DNA of 12,686 bases from Piscirickettsiaceae bacterium. GTDB lineage: Bacteria; Pseudomonadota; Gammaproteobacteria; Nitrosococcales; Methylophagaceae. The translations under genes were made by a program, and so were the position numbers. Position 1 is the stretch's first letter. Every line of letters begins with the position of its first letter. The notes below the pieces were generated by a model that was given only the letters and a program-made list of their open reading frames with translations, had not been told where the DNA came from and made no database searches. Shown piece after piece: positions 6,508 through 12,686 of this stretch. The stretch spans positions 1-12,686 of the forward strand of contig JABGUA010000066.1 of NCBI GenBank assembly GCA_018646825.1, given 5' to 3'.

Positions 6508-8172
6508 CTAAATAGCGCCCATTTGACGTGTGATATACCACTGCTGTGCAATAGATAAAATATTATTCACAACCCAGTACAAAACAAGACCAGATGGGAA
6601 GAAAGCAAAGAAGACCGTAAACACGATAGGAAAGGCCTTCATCACCATAGCTTGTGCAGGATCTTGTGGCGCAGGATTCAATTTCTGTTGGATGAACATG
6701 CTAATACCAAACAACACCGGCAAAATGAAATAAGGATCCATGGCAGTCAGGTCATTCAACCACCAGATAAAGTCGGCTTGACGTAATTCAATACTTTCAA
6801 CCAATACCCAATAAAATGCCAAAAACACCGGCATTTGAACTAACACAGGCAAACAACCACCTAGCGGGTTAATTTTTTCAGTTTTGTACAGATCCATCAT
6901 GGCTTTATTAAATTGTTGCTTATCATCACCAAAACGTTCTTTCAAAGTTGCTAGTTTCGGCGTTAATTTACGCATACCCGCCATTGATCGATAACTTGCT
7001 GCCGACAATTTATAAAAAGCTAATTTAATCAAAACAGTTAAGAAAACAATCGACCAACCCCAATTATTAGTTACTTTATGGATCCATTCCATAACGGTAA
7101 ACAACGGTTGCGAGATAATCGTCAACTTACCATAATCAACGGTTAAGTCTAAATTCTCTGCGATGGGCTCAAGTCTTTTATGTTCTTTCGGCCCCAAATA
7201 CAGGCTGTATTTAGTTTGTGCTGACTCACCCGCCGCAACAGTAATCGTTGGCATTTTCATACCTGCAGTATAGTTCTGCTCGTTAATTGATTTACCATAG
7301 AATGTTTTTTCTTGATCGTCTAAAGCAGGAATCATCGCTGCCACGAAATAATGCTGAATCATTGATGCCCAACCATTCGTCGACGTCTTCATATACGCCG
7401 CATCATCAAGATCATCAAAATCTATCTTCTCATACTCATCACCTGGGCTCGAGAATACCGCGCCGGTATAGGTGTAGAGCAACATACTGTCTTCACTTGG
7501 ACGATTACGGTTGAATTGTGCATAGGGATAGGCAGAAAAAGTCTGACCACTCGCGTTCGTCACTTGATAATCAACATCGACTAAATAACTATCACGTTTG
7601 AAACGATAGGTTTTAGTTACCTTCAAGCCATCATCAGACTGCCAATGTAGTGGCACAACTAAAGTGTCAGCATCGTCACTTAAGGCATACTCCGACTGTT
7701 CAGCAGAATATTGTTCATAATGGGTTGGTGCCTGCGCATCCGAGCGTAAACCTGACTGCACGACAAAAAACTGTCCTGCGGTGTCATTCAAAAACTGCAC
7801 GGGTACGTCAGGATCAGAAGACTCAACCGGATACTTTAATAAAGCCAAACGACGAATGTCTGCACCTTTAGGGTCAATATAAACATCCATCACATCGGTT
7901 TTAACATGCACTTGGTTTTGCGTACCTGCCTGAACCCCACCACCATCGATAGCAGGAAGGCTTCCATCCGCAACAGCATTGACTACAGGTAGGTCAGGTA
8001 AGTCACCCTTAACCACCTCTTGGCCACTCGCAGTTACAACCGGTGCGGCTGATTGTGCCGCTGTCTGTTCAGCAATTTGAGCAGGACGAACATATTCATT
8101 TTGCCAAGCTTCCCATAATAATAATGAGACAACCAATAAGCCGAATACAAGAAAAGTTTTGATATTATCCAT
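6508..8172 (-). CDS. yidC: Membrane protein insertase YidC
   Basis: YidC inserts and folds inner-membrane proteins, alone or with SecYEG. The 554-residue protein has an N-terminal membrane segment (about 3-20), a low-complexity linker, a large periplasmic beta domain (about 85-345), then the conserved five-segment core. The core begins near residue 370 with WGWSIVFLTVLIKLAFYKLS. K383 occupies the place of the positive groove residue (Arg in E. coli, Lys in Pseudomonas as I recall). The cytoplasmic coiled region YRSMAGMRKLTPKLATLKE and the INPLGGCLPVLVQMPVF motif (434-450) follow, then FPSGLVLYWVVNNILSIAQQ near the end. The ATG overlaps the yidD stop by eight bases, indicating translational coupling. 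The length and two-part layout are those of a Gram-negative YidC, not the short Gram-positive form. Confidence 0.97.
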   Translation of the reverse strand: MDNIKTFLVFGLLVVSLLLWEAWQNEYVRPAQIAEQTAAQSAAPVVTASGQEVVKGDLPDLPVVNAVADGSLPAIDGGGVQAGTQNQVHVKTDVMDVYIDPKGADIRRLALLKYPVESSDPDVPVQFLNDTAGQFFVVQSGLRSDAQAPTHYEQYSAEQSEYALSDDADTLVVPLHWQSDDGLKVTKTYRFKRDSYLVDVDYQVTNASGQTFSAYPYAQFNRNRPSEDSMLLYTYTGAVFSSPGDEYEKIDFDDLDDAAYMKTSTNGWASMIQHYFVAAMIPALDDQEKTFYGKSINEQNYTAGMKMPTITVAAGESAQTKYSLYLGPKEHKRLEPIAENLDLTVDYGKLTIISQPLFTVMEWIHKVTNNWGWSIVFLTVLIKLAFYKLSAASYRSMAGMRKLTPKLATLKERFGDDKQQFNKAMMDLYKTEKINPLGGCLPVLVQMPVFLAFYWVLVESIELRQADFIWWLNDLTAMDPYFILPVLFGISMFIQQKLNPAPQDPAQAMVMKAFPIVFTVFFAFFPSGLVLYWVVNNILSIAQQWYITRQMGAI

Positions 8173-8401
8173 TGCGTTTTTCTATCTTTAGTTCAGGAAC
8201 AGGATCGTTGCCGCCCTCATGCCAAGGGTGACAATGTGAAAGTCGGCGTAAACCGAGCCAAGTACCACGTATGAGACCAAAACGTGTGATTGCTTCCATC
8301 ATATATTGCGAACAAGTAGGATGAAAACGACAATTTGAGCCCAACAAAGGGCTAATAAGAAATTGATATGCTCGGATGAGTCCAACTAGGATTTTTGCCA
8401 C
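8165..8401 (-). CDS. yidD: YidD, membrane protein insertion efficiency factor
   Basis: YidD is a small, amphipathic, inner-membrane-associated protein that helps YidC-dependent insertion. From the GTG at 8401 it is 78 residues and contains the family core: LIRAYQFLISPLL, CRFHPTCSQY (C24, C30), and CHPWHEGGNDPVP (C57). An ATG at 8443 would add 14 residues. The GTG is preferred because family members start just before the (K/R)xLxxLIRxYQ motif and because the longer form would overlap rnpA by 58 rather than 16 bases. The 3' end overlaps yidC by eight bases. It sits in its standard place between rnpA and yidC, which supports the name as much as the motifs do. Confidence 0.93.
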   Translation of the reverse strand: MAKILVGLIRAYQFLISPLLGSNCRFHPTCSQYMMEAITRFGLIRGTWLGLRRLSHCHPWHEGGNDPVPELKIEKRNG

Positions 8402-8739
8402 TGTGCTGCCACCGTTTGCCAATGCCGCTCTAATGTCACCCAAATCTGTGCTATCTCACGCTGGCTTACGTCAGCCCGTGACAACACAACAATATCGATA
8501 TTGGCCAACACCGATTGATGCTGCCGAAATGATGTTCTAATAACACGCTTTAATTGATTACGACGCGTTGCTAACTTGAGATGTTTCTTAGCAATCGCTA
8601 AACCCAACCGAGGATGCCCAACTGAGTTTTCAACTGTTAGCACCGTCAGACCACCTTTACTAACACGTTTAGCCTGACGAAATACCCGAGCATAATCCCT
8701 CGGGTTGTTCATTCTCATGGCCCGGCTAAATTTTGCCAA
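8386..8739 (-). CDS. rnpA: Ribonuclease P protein component
   Basis: RnpA is the basic protein subunit of RNase P, which removes the 5' leader from tRNA precursors together with the catalytic RNA. The 117-residue product has the usual size, the N-terminal aromatic/basic RNA-binding surface (FSRAMRM, DYARVF), HPRLGLAIAKKH (42-53) and the RNR signature RRNQLKRVIRTSFR (59-72). The start is taken as TTG at 8739-8737. GGGAG lies seven bases upstream and the FSR residues it includes match family N-termini. The nearby ATG at 8744 is in another frame, and the next in-frame ATG would cut off conserved positions. It follows rpmH by 29 bases and its end overlaps yidD. Confidence 0.94.
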   Translation of the reverse strand: MAKFSRAMRMNNPRDYARVFRQAKRVSKGGLTVLTVENSVGHPRLGLAIAKKHLKLATRRNQLKRVIRTSFRQHQSVLANIDIVVLSRADVSQREIAQIWVTLERHWQTVAAQWQKS

Positions 8740-8768
8740 GTCATGTCTCCCTAATTTGTTGAGAGAAA

Positions 8769-8903
8769 TTAAACGGTTAAGCTTGCGCGACCTTTAGCAC
8801 GACGTGCATTAATCACACGACGACCACCAACTGTTCTCATACGTGCACGGAAACCATGAGTACGATTACGCTTTATATTACTAGGCTGAAAAGTTCTTTT
8901 CAT
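8769..8903 (-). CDS. rpmH: 50S ribosomal protein L34
   Basis: L34 is a small, very basic protein of the large ribosomal subunit. The 44-residue product reads MKRTFQPSNIKRNRTHGFRA, then RMRTVGGRRVINARRAKGRA, then SLTV. This is the family pattern over its whole length (E. coli L34 is 46 residues). The ATG (8903-8901) has GGGAG eight bases upstream and GGTGA closer in. It is first in the operon running to mnmE. The strong promoter at 8974-9003 lies about 70 bases upstream and probably drives the whole unit. Confidence 0.97.
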   Translation of the reverse strand: MKRTFQPSNIKRNRTHGFRARMRTVGGRRVINARRAKGRASLTV

Positions 8904-8963
8904 TTCACCAACTCCCAAATATCATGTTTGTTTATCGCCGAACCAACATAGTCAGTTGGGCAA

Positions 8964-9003
8964 AAGGGGTGAAATTATAGTGCTTTATCACCCCTTAAGT
9001 CAA
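8964..9003 (-). promoter_or_regulatory. rpmH operon promoter with flanking inverted repeat (candidate operator)
   Basis: On the - strand TTGACT (9003-8998), an 18-base spacer and a perfect TATAAT (8979-8974) form a strong sigma-70-type promoter directed at rpmH. Two perfect 9-base arms, AAGGGGTGA (8964-8972) and TCACCCCTT (8988-8996), separated by 15 bases, enclose the -10. One arm lies in the spacer, the other over the expected start point near 8967. This is typical operator geometry. Alternatively a hairpin could form if transcription starts further upstream. The leader then holds a small CCAAC/GTTGG stem (8943-8959). The promoter is well supported, the regulator is unknown. Confidence 0.7.
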
Positions 9004-9056
9004 ACATCACATGAACTAAATCACATAAGTTTTACTTGCTAAAAAAATGCATTGGC

Positions 9057-9101
9057 GATAACGTTATCCGTCTTGCTGTGGCATTATACAATTAATAATA
9101 A
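9057..9101 (+). promoter_or_regulatory. dnaA upstream palindrome and candidate promoter
   Basis: GATAACGTTATC (9057-9068) is a perfect 12-base palindrome. Just downstream, TACAAT (9087-9092) is a plausible -10. At 17-base spacing its -35 position (TTATCC, 9064-9069) would lie inside the palindrome. A second possibility is TTGCTG (9073-9078), 17 bases, TAATAA (9096-9101). Both promoters are weak matches. A protein bound at the palindrome would be well placed to control dnaA, and its two TTATC halves make DnaA itself one candidate. Confidence 0.35.
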
Positions 9102-9157
9102 ATCACACTTATTTTTTGATAAGCCATCTAACCCTTTTTGGTCGTTAAGGAGTCTCT

Positions 9158-10498
9158 GTGTCTTCATCCCTATGGGAAAAATGTTTATCCCATCTTGAAG
9201 GTGAATTGTCAGTTCAACAGCTGAACACTTGGCTACGTCCTTTACAAGCGATAGAGACCGAAGACACACTTCGCTTATTGGCACCCAACGCCTATGTTCA
9301 AGCATGGGTGCAAGAACAACTCGAACATTCTATCAACGACCTGCTCATTAACCTAAGCCAAGGCAAGGTTAAACAAATCCAAATTGAAGTGGGTACAGAA
9401 GCTATTGCGCCAGAAAAAATCGTCGCCAAGCAACAAAGGCCCACATCAAACAGCAATAAAGCCGAACCAGCCCTCGGTAGCCCCATGAATCCGCTCTTTA
9501 CCTTCGATACTTTTGTAGAAGGTAAGTCCAATCAGATTGCCCGTGCTGGTTCGCTCCACGTTGCAGAAGCGCCTGGTACATCTGGCTACAACCCCCTATT
9601 TTTATATGGTGGAACCGGCTTAGGAAAAACCCATTTAATGCTCGCTGTCGGCAATCAGATCAAGAAAGATAACCCCAAAGCGCGCGTCATGTACTTATCT
9701 TCAGAACGCTTTGTTCAAGATATGATCACTTCGTTACGCAACAACGTCATCGATCAATTCAAAGCACATTACCGCAATGTCGATGCCCTGCTGATTGATG
9801 ACATCCAGTTTTTTGCTAAAAAAGAACGTTCGCAAGAAGAATTTTTCTATACCTTCAACAATCTACTTGAAGGTCAGCGCCAAATTATCCTGACCTGTGA
9901 TCGGTTTCCCAAAGAAGTAGACAACTTGGACGAACGACTGCAATCGAGGCTAGGTTGGGGACTGACCGTAGCAATTGAACCCCCTGAGCTTGAAACACGA
10001 GTGGCCATCTTAATCAAAAAAGCACAACAGAACTTAACTGAACTGCCAGAAGACGTCGCTTTTTTCATCGCAAAACGTATTCGTTCAAACGTCCGAGATC
10101 TAGAAGGTGCTTTGCAACGCGTCTTAGCCTATTCTCGATTCACACGCCAACCGTTATCAATAGATATGGCACAAGAAGCACTTAAGGATTTATTGGCTTT
10201 ACATCAAAAATTAGTCACTCTGGACAGTATTCAAAAGACCGTCGCAGAGTATTTCAAAATCCGCGTATCAGATCTCTTATCCAAAAAACGGACACGCTCA
10301 ATTGCAAGGCCAAGACAAATTGCTATGGCACTAGCAAAAGAGTTAACCAACCACAGCTTGCCAGAAATTGGTGATGCTTTCGGTGGCCGAGATCACACTA
10401 CGGTCTTACATGCCTGCAGAAAAGTAGCCGAACTACTTGAAACTGACAGCCGTATCGCCGAAGATCACCGAAACTTATTCAGAACCTTATCTAGTTAA
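9158..10498 (+). CDS. dnaA: Chromosomal replication initiator protein DnaA
   Basis: DnaA binds DnaA boxes at oriC, oligomerises with ATP and opens the duplex to load the DnaB helicase. The 446-residue protein has domain I (about 1-75, SLWEKCL...LNTWLRPLQ), a short linker (about 80-108), and an AAA+ domain. That domain has Walker A GGTGLGKT (151-158), Walker B LLIDDI (211-216), the SRLGWGL region (263-269) and sensor II NVRDLEGAL (311-319). The C-terminal DNA-binding domain carries the signature GGRDHTTVLHAC (409-420). Those residues are standard, so ordinary DnaA boxes are expected in this genome. The start is GTG with AAGGAG (9147-9152) five bases upstream, as in E. coli, which also uses GTG. 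dnaN follows after 14 bases. Confidence 0.98.
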   Translation: MSSSLWEKCLSHLEGELSVQQLNTWLRPLQAIETEDTLRLLAPNAYVQAWVQEQLEHSINDLLINLSQGKVKQIQIEVGTEAIAPEKIVAKQQRPTSNSNKAEPALGSPMNPLFTFDTFVEGKSNQIARAGSLHVAEAPGTSGYNPLFLYGGTGLGKTHLMLAVGNQIKKDNPKARVMYLSSERFVQDMITSLRNNVIDQFKAHYRNVDALLIDDIQFFAKKERSQEEFFYTFNNLLEGQRQIILTCDRFPKEVDNLDERLQSRLGWGLTVAIEPPELETRVAILIKKAQQNLTELPEDVAFFIAKRIRSNVRDLEGALQRVLAYSRFTRQPLSIDMAQEALKDLLALHQKLVTLDSIQKTVAEYFKIRVSDLLSKKRTRSIARPRQIAMALAKELTNHSLPEIGDAFGGRDHTTVLHACRKVAELLETDSRIAEDHRNLFRTLSS

Positions 10499-10512
10499 AC
10501 GAGAGAATGACC

Positions 10513-11616
10513 ATGCAGTTTACCGTCAGCCAAGAAACCATTGTCCGGCCATTGCAATTAGTGTGTAGCATCGTTGAAAGGCGCGCAACACTCCCCATTT
10601 TATCGACCATTCTACTGAAAGCGCATGGCACACAATTGACCATGACCAGTACTGACATGGAATTAGAAATGATTGCGACCCTACCGGTCGCGGTTGAACA
10701 AGAAGGCAAGACAACGGTTTCAGCCCGAAAATTTTTAGATATCTGCCGAGCACTACCGTCTAATGCCACAATCAGTTTTAAAGCCAATGACGGAAAAGCC
10801 TTAGTAAAAGCAGGTAAAAGTCGTTTCTCACTATCAACATTACCAAGTGAAGACTTCCCTGACAGCGAAGGCGCTAACTACATTGATGAAATAAGCCTGC
10901 CACAATCGGCTTTGAAATCTTTACTCGATGAAACGAGCTTTGCCATGGCCAGCCAAGATGTACGTTATTACCTCAACGGCTTGCTGTTAGAGCGTGATGA
11001 TGCAGCATTACGTGCAGTTGCAACAGATGGGCATCGTCTTGCCTTAGGCAGCTTAATAACATCAAAAAAAGCCCAAGAAAAGACCAACGTCATCGTTCCA
11101 CGTAAGGCGATATTAGAACTAGGCCGCTTACTCAATGACAGCGAAGATAATGTTACCGTGGCATTTAGCAACCAACAAATAAAAGTAGAGTTGCCCGACT
11201 TACACTTCACTTCAAAATTAATAGATGGCCAATTCCCTAACTACCAACGTGTTATTCCAGTTGGCGGTGATAAAGAAGTCGTTGCAGAACGCGATATGCT
11301 CAGACAAGCGCTATCGCGCGCGGCTATTTTATCCAGCGACAAGCATCGTAGTGTTCGGATTAATTTAGAGACTAACTTATTCAAAGCCACTGTTGTTAAC
11401 CAAGAGCAGGAATCAGCAGAAGAAGAAATCAGTGTTGAGTATTCAGGTAACCCATTAGAAATAGCTTTTAATAATGCCTATCTACTAGACCTACTTACTG
11501 CCATGCCAGATCAAAAAGTGAAAATGATTTTCAGTGACGATAACAGCAGCGTCTTAATAACACCCTTTGATGAAAAACTAGACCGACAATATGTCGTGAT
11601 GCCCATGCGCCTATAA
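10513..11616 (+). CDS. dnaN: DNA polymerase III subunit beta (sliding clamp)
   Basis: DnaN forms the ring-shaped homodimer that tethers DNA polymerase III and other partners to DNA. The chosen start gives 367 residues, against 366 in E. coli, beginning MQFTVSQE as the family does. GAGAG (10501-10505) lies seven bases upstream. An in-frame ATG two codons earlier (10507) is too close to that site. Three clamp folds can be traced: RRATLPILSTILL and SRFSLSTLPSEDFP in the first, VRYYLNGLLLE and ATDGHRLALG in the second, and the third ending in the canonical YVVMPMRL. It lies 14 bases after dnaA and is probably co-transcribed. The usual next gene, recF, is absent. A convergent transporter gene follows. 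Confidence 0.98.
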   Translation: MQFTVSQETIVRPLQLVCSIVERRATLPILSTILLKAHGTQLTMTSTDMELEMIATLPVAVEQEGKTTVSARKFLDICRALPSNATISFKANDGKALVKAGKSRFSLSTLPSEDFPDSEGANYIDEISLPQSALKSLLDETSFAMASQDVRYYLNGLLLERDDAALRAVATDGHRLALGSLITSKKAQEKTNVIVPRKAILELGRLLNDSEDNVTVAFSNQQIKVELPDLHFTSKLIDGQFPNYQRVIPVGGDKEVVAERDMLRQALSRAAILSSDKHRSVRINLETNLFKATVVNQEQESAEEEISVEYSGNPLEIAFNNAYLLDLLTAMPDQKVKMIFSDDNSSVLITPFDEKLDRQYVVMPMRL

Positions 11617-11651
11617 GTGAGTTTACAGCATTGGTTAGTGCTTAAGTTCAC
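11617..11651. terminator. Stem-loop between convergent dnaN and kef-like gene
   Basis: Starting right after the dnaN stop, 11617-11630 pairs with 11639-11651. This gives a 13-pair stem (two G-T wobbles on the + strand, one bulged C) and an eight-base loop. It spans the 18-base gap and the last codons of the opposing gene. No T run follows on either strand, so intrinsic termination is not assured. A shared 3'-end hairpin for the two convergent messages is the simplest reading. Confidence 0.4.
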
Positions 11652-12686
11652 CCATCACAACACGTTTATCTGACACTTTTTGTACCACATCAGAATAATA
11701 GTCATTTCTAAACGCTTCGATCACGCTTTCGATATCACTTTGTTCGACGCCACTACCTTGCAAAACTTCTTCTGACAATCGCAAACTGGTTTCAAGCGTT
11801 TCCGAAATGGCCGTTGAAGCACCTTGTGTGATCAAATCAGCACAATGGCGTCTATCCTTCGCCCGCGCATGAATTGGCAACTGAGGGTAATACTGCCTAA
11901 CTAAAGGCACCAAACGGTCAAAGTGCGCAGGGTTGTCCATCGCAACGACCACCATTTTTGCCTTAGCAGCACCGGCTGCTTGTAACACCTTCACATTACT
12001 TGCATCGCCGTAAAATACACTGAACCCTTGCGCCCGAGCAGCCTTCACTCTTTCTTCACTCATATCAATAGCAACATACGGCACATTGGCAGCATTTAAA
12101 ATAGCGCCTATCCGAGCACCAACACGGCCAAAACCAGCTAAAATAACGTGGCCTTCGGTTTCTTCAAATAAAGCACAAAAGTCACCATCCTCATCACCTT
12201 CAGCTACATAAAAGCGACTCGTCAAGTAATTCGCCCCTTTTACTACAAAAGGCGTTAAAACCATCGTCAACGCAATCACCAATGTCAGCATATTGCTCAA
12301 TTGGGTATCTAAAACACCAGACAGAGTTGCAAAGCCAAACATTACAAACCCAAATTCACCGCTTTGAGATAATAATGCAGCTGTTTGGATAGAGACATTG
12401 TGCCTCGCACCAGATAAACGAGCTAAAAAATAAACAATGAGCCCTTTGATCAACATTAAACCGACCGTCAGCGCAATCACAACCCAGAATTTATCCCACA
12501 ACAAAGCAAAATCAATCCCCATCCCAACGGTCATAAAGAACAGGCCGAGTAAGATTCCCCTAAACGGTAAAATATCAGCTTCAATCTGATGACGATAATG
12601 TGATTCCGCCAGCATCGTGCCCGCAAGGAAAGCACCCAGGGCCATTGAGAAGCCAATACTTTCCATAATCCAAGCCATACCCAGAA
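11635..12686 (-). CDS. KefB/KefC-like CPA2 monovalent cation:proton antiporter, N-terminal part outside window
   Basis: This is the C-terminal 349 or so residues of an inner-membrane monovalent cation:proton antiporter or K+ efflux protein. The frame is open through the window edge, so the true start lies beyond 12686. Visible parts, numbered from the Met at 12678: transmembrane segments with SMALGAFLAGTMLAESHYRHQIE (10-32, conserved in KefB/KefC), LGLFFMTVGMGIDF (44-57), LLSQSGEFGFV (102-112) and a last segment near 128-147. An acidic linker (GDEDGD) follows. A TrkA-N/RCK domain comes next, from about 177, with the nucleotide loop GFGRVG (182-187) and D205. The protein ends soon after the RCK domain, without the longer tail of E. 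coli KefC. Glutathione gating cannot be judged because the HALDADE-type region is outside. KefB, KefC and YbaL types cannot be separated. Confidence 0.9.
   Translation of the reverse strand, partial: LGMAWIMESIGFSMALGAFLAGTMLAESHYRHQIEADILPFRGILLGLFFMTVGMGIDFALLWDKFWVVIALTVGLMLIKGLIVYFLARLSGARHNVSIQTAALLSQSGEFGFVMFGFATLSGVLDTQLSNMLTLVIALTMVLTPFVVKGANYLTSRFYVAEGDEDGDFCALFEETEGHVILAGFGRVGARIGAILNAANVPYVAIDMSEERVKAARAQGFSVFYGDASNVKVLQAAGAAKAKMVVVAMDNPAHFDRLVPLVRQYYPQLPIHARAKDRRHCADLITQGASTAISETLETSLRLSEEVLQGSGVEQSDIESVIEAFRNDYYSDVVQKVSDKRVVMGELKH

Larger units (their letters stand above)
8904..9157. other. rpmH-dnaA divergent spacer, possible oriC with only weak DnaA-box-like sites
   Basis: This 254-base spacer is where Pseudomonas-type genomes keep oriC. 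I find no perfect TTATNCACA box. There are five TTATC cores: + strand at 8932, 8985 and 9064, - strand at 9057-9061 and 9118-9122. The best extended match is TTATCGCCA (9061-9053, -), seven of nine, with TTATCAAAA (9122-9114, -) also seven of nine. AT-rich tracts lie at about 9001-9050 and 9083-9120 and could serve as an unwinding element. No GATC cluster is seen. The origin assignment rests mainly on position. Confidence 0.35.

Noticed and set aside
6563..6571. Perfect TTATTCACA DnaA-box sequence
   Set aside because: It lies alone inside the conserved VNN codons of yidC with no neighbouring boxes, so it is probably chance. It would matter only if DnaA binding data showed occupancy.
9084..9305. 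Antisense open frame over the dnaA start
   Set aside because: It has no recognisable family motif, lies opposite strongly conserved DnaA codons, and is explained as a shadow frame, like the other short antisense frames in argC, yidC, mnmE and dnaN.
10278..10287. TTATCCAAA, eight-of-nine DnaA-box match inside dnaA
   Set aside because: It is a single site in conserved coding sequence with no cluster, so not evidence of an origin or regulatory element.

Overview
The window looks like the replication-origin neighbourhood of a gammaproteobacterium of moderate, AT-leaning composition. The evidence is the block rpmH-rnpA-yidD-yidC-mnmE transcribed away from dnaA-dnaN, an ErpA-type iron-sulfur carrier, a class I (CyaA-type) adenylate cyclase remnant, and an argC-DUF6776-bactofilin-erpA cluster like that of Pseudomonas and relatives. 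The genus cannot be fixed by eye. A Thiotrichales/Piscirickettsiaceae-like lineage is a guess only.

Left part (1-5141, + strand). Bases 1-2467 are a decayed class I adenylate cyclase gene, cut by the window edge. It carries two one-base losses in A runs (about 41-44 and 399-405) and two in-frame stops at expected Trp positions (372-374, 833-835). Its catalytic nucleotidyltransferase motif is also replaced. Then come argC (arginine biosynthesis), a membrane-anchored coiled-coil DUF6776-like protein, a bactofilin gene whose frame is stopped at codon 7 inside a poly-A-rich stretch, and erpA. erpA has its own promoter overlapping a good match to an IscR type 1 site.

Middle part (5156-8903, - strand). 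This is a compact operon rpmH-rnpA-yidD-yidC-mnmE, read right to left, converging on erpA across a 14-bp palindrome. It links ribosomal protein L34, RNase P protein, membrane protein insertion (YidD, YidC) and tRNA wobble-uridine modification (MnmE).

Origin-like spacer (8904-9157). The rpmH side has a strong sigma-70-type promoter whose -10 lies inside a 9-bp inverted repeat. The dnaA side has a 12-bp perfect palindrome and AT-rich DNA. No perfect DnaA box is visible, but there are five TTATC cores. This is a possible but unproven oriC.

Right part (9158-12686). dnaA and dnaN lie in tandem (+). dnaN is followed by a stem-loop and a convergent, window-truncated KefB/KefC-like transporter (-), where many gammaproteobacteria have recF and gyrB. 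I see no mobile element, tRNA, CRISPR array or phage gene. The unusual features are gene decay, possible recoding, regulatory dyads and altered synteny.
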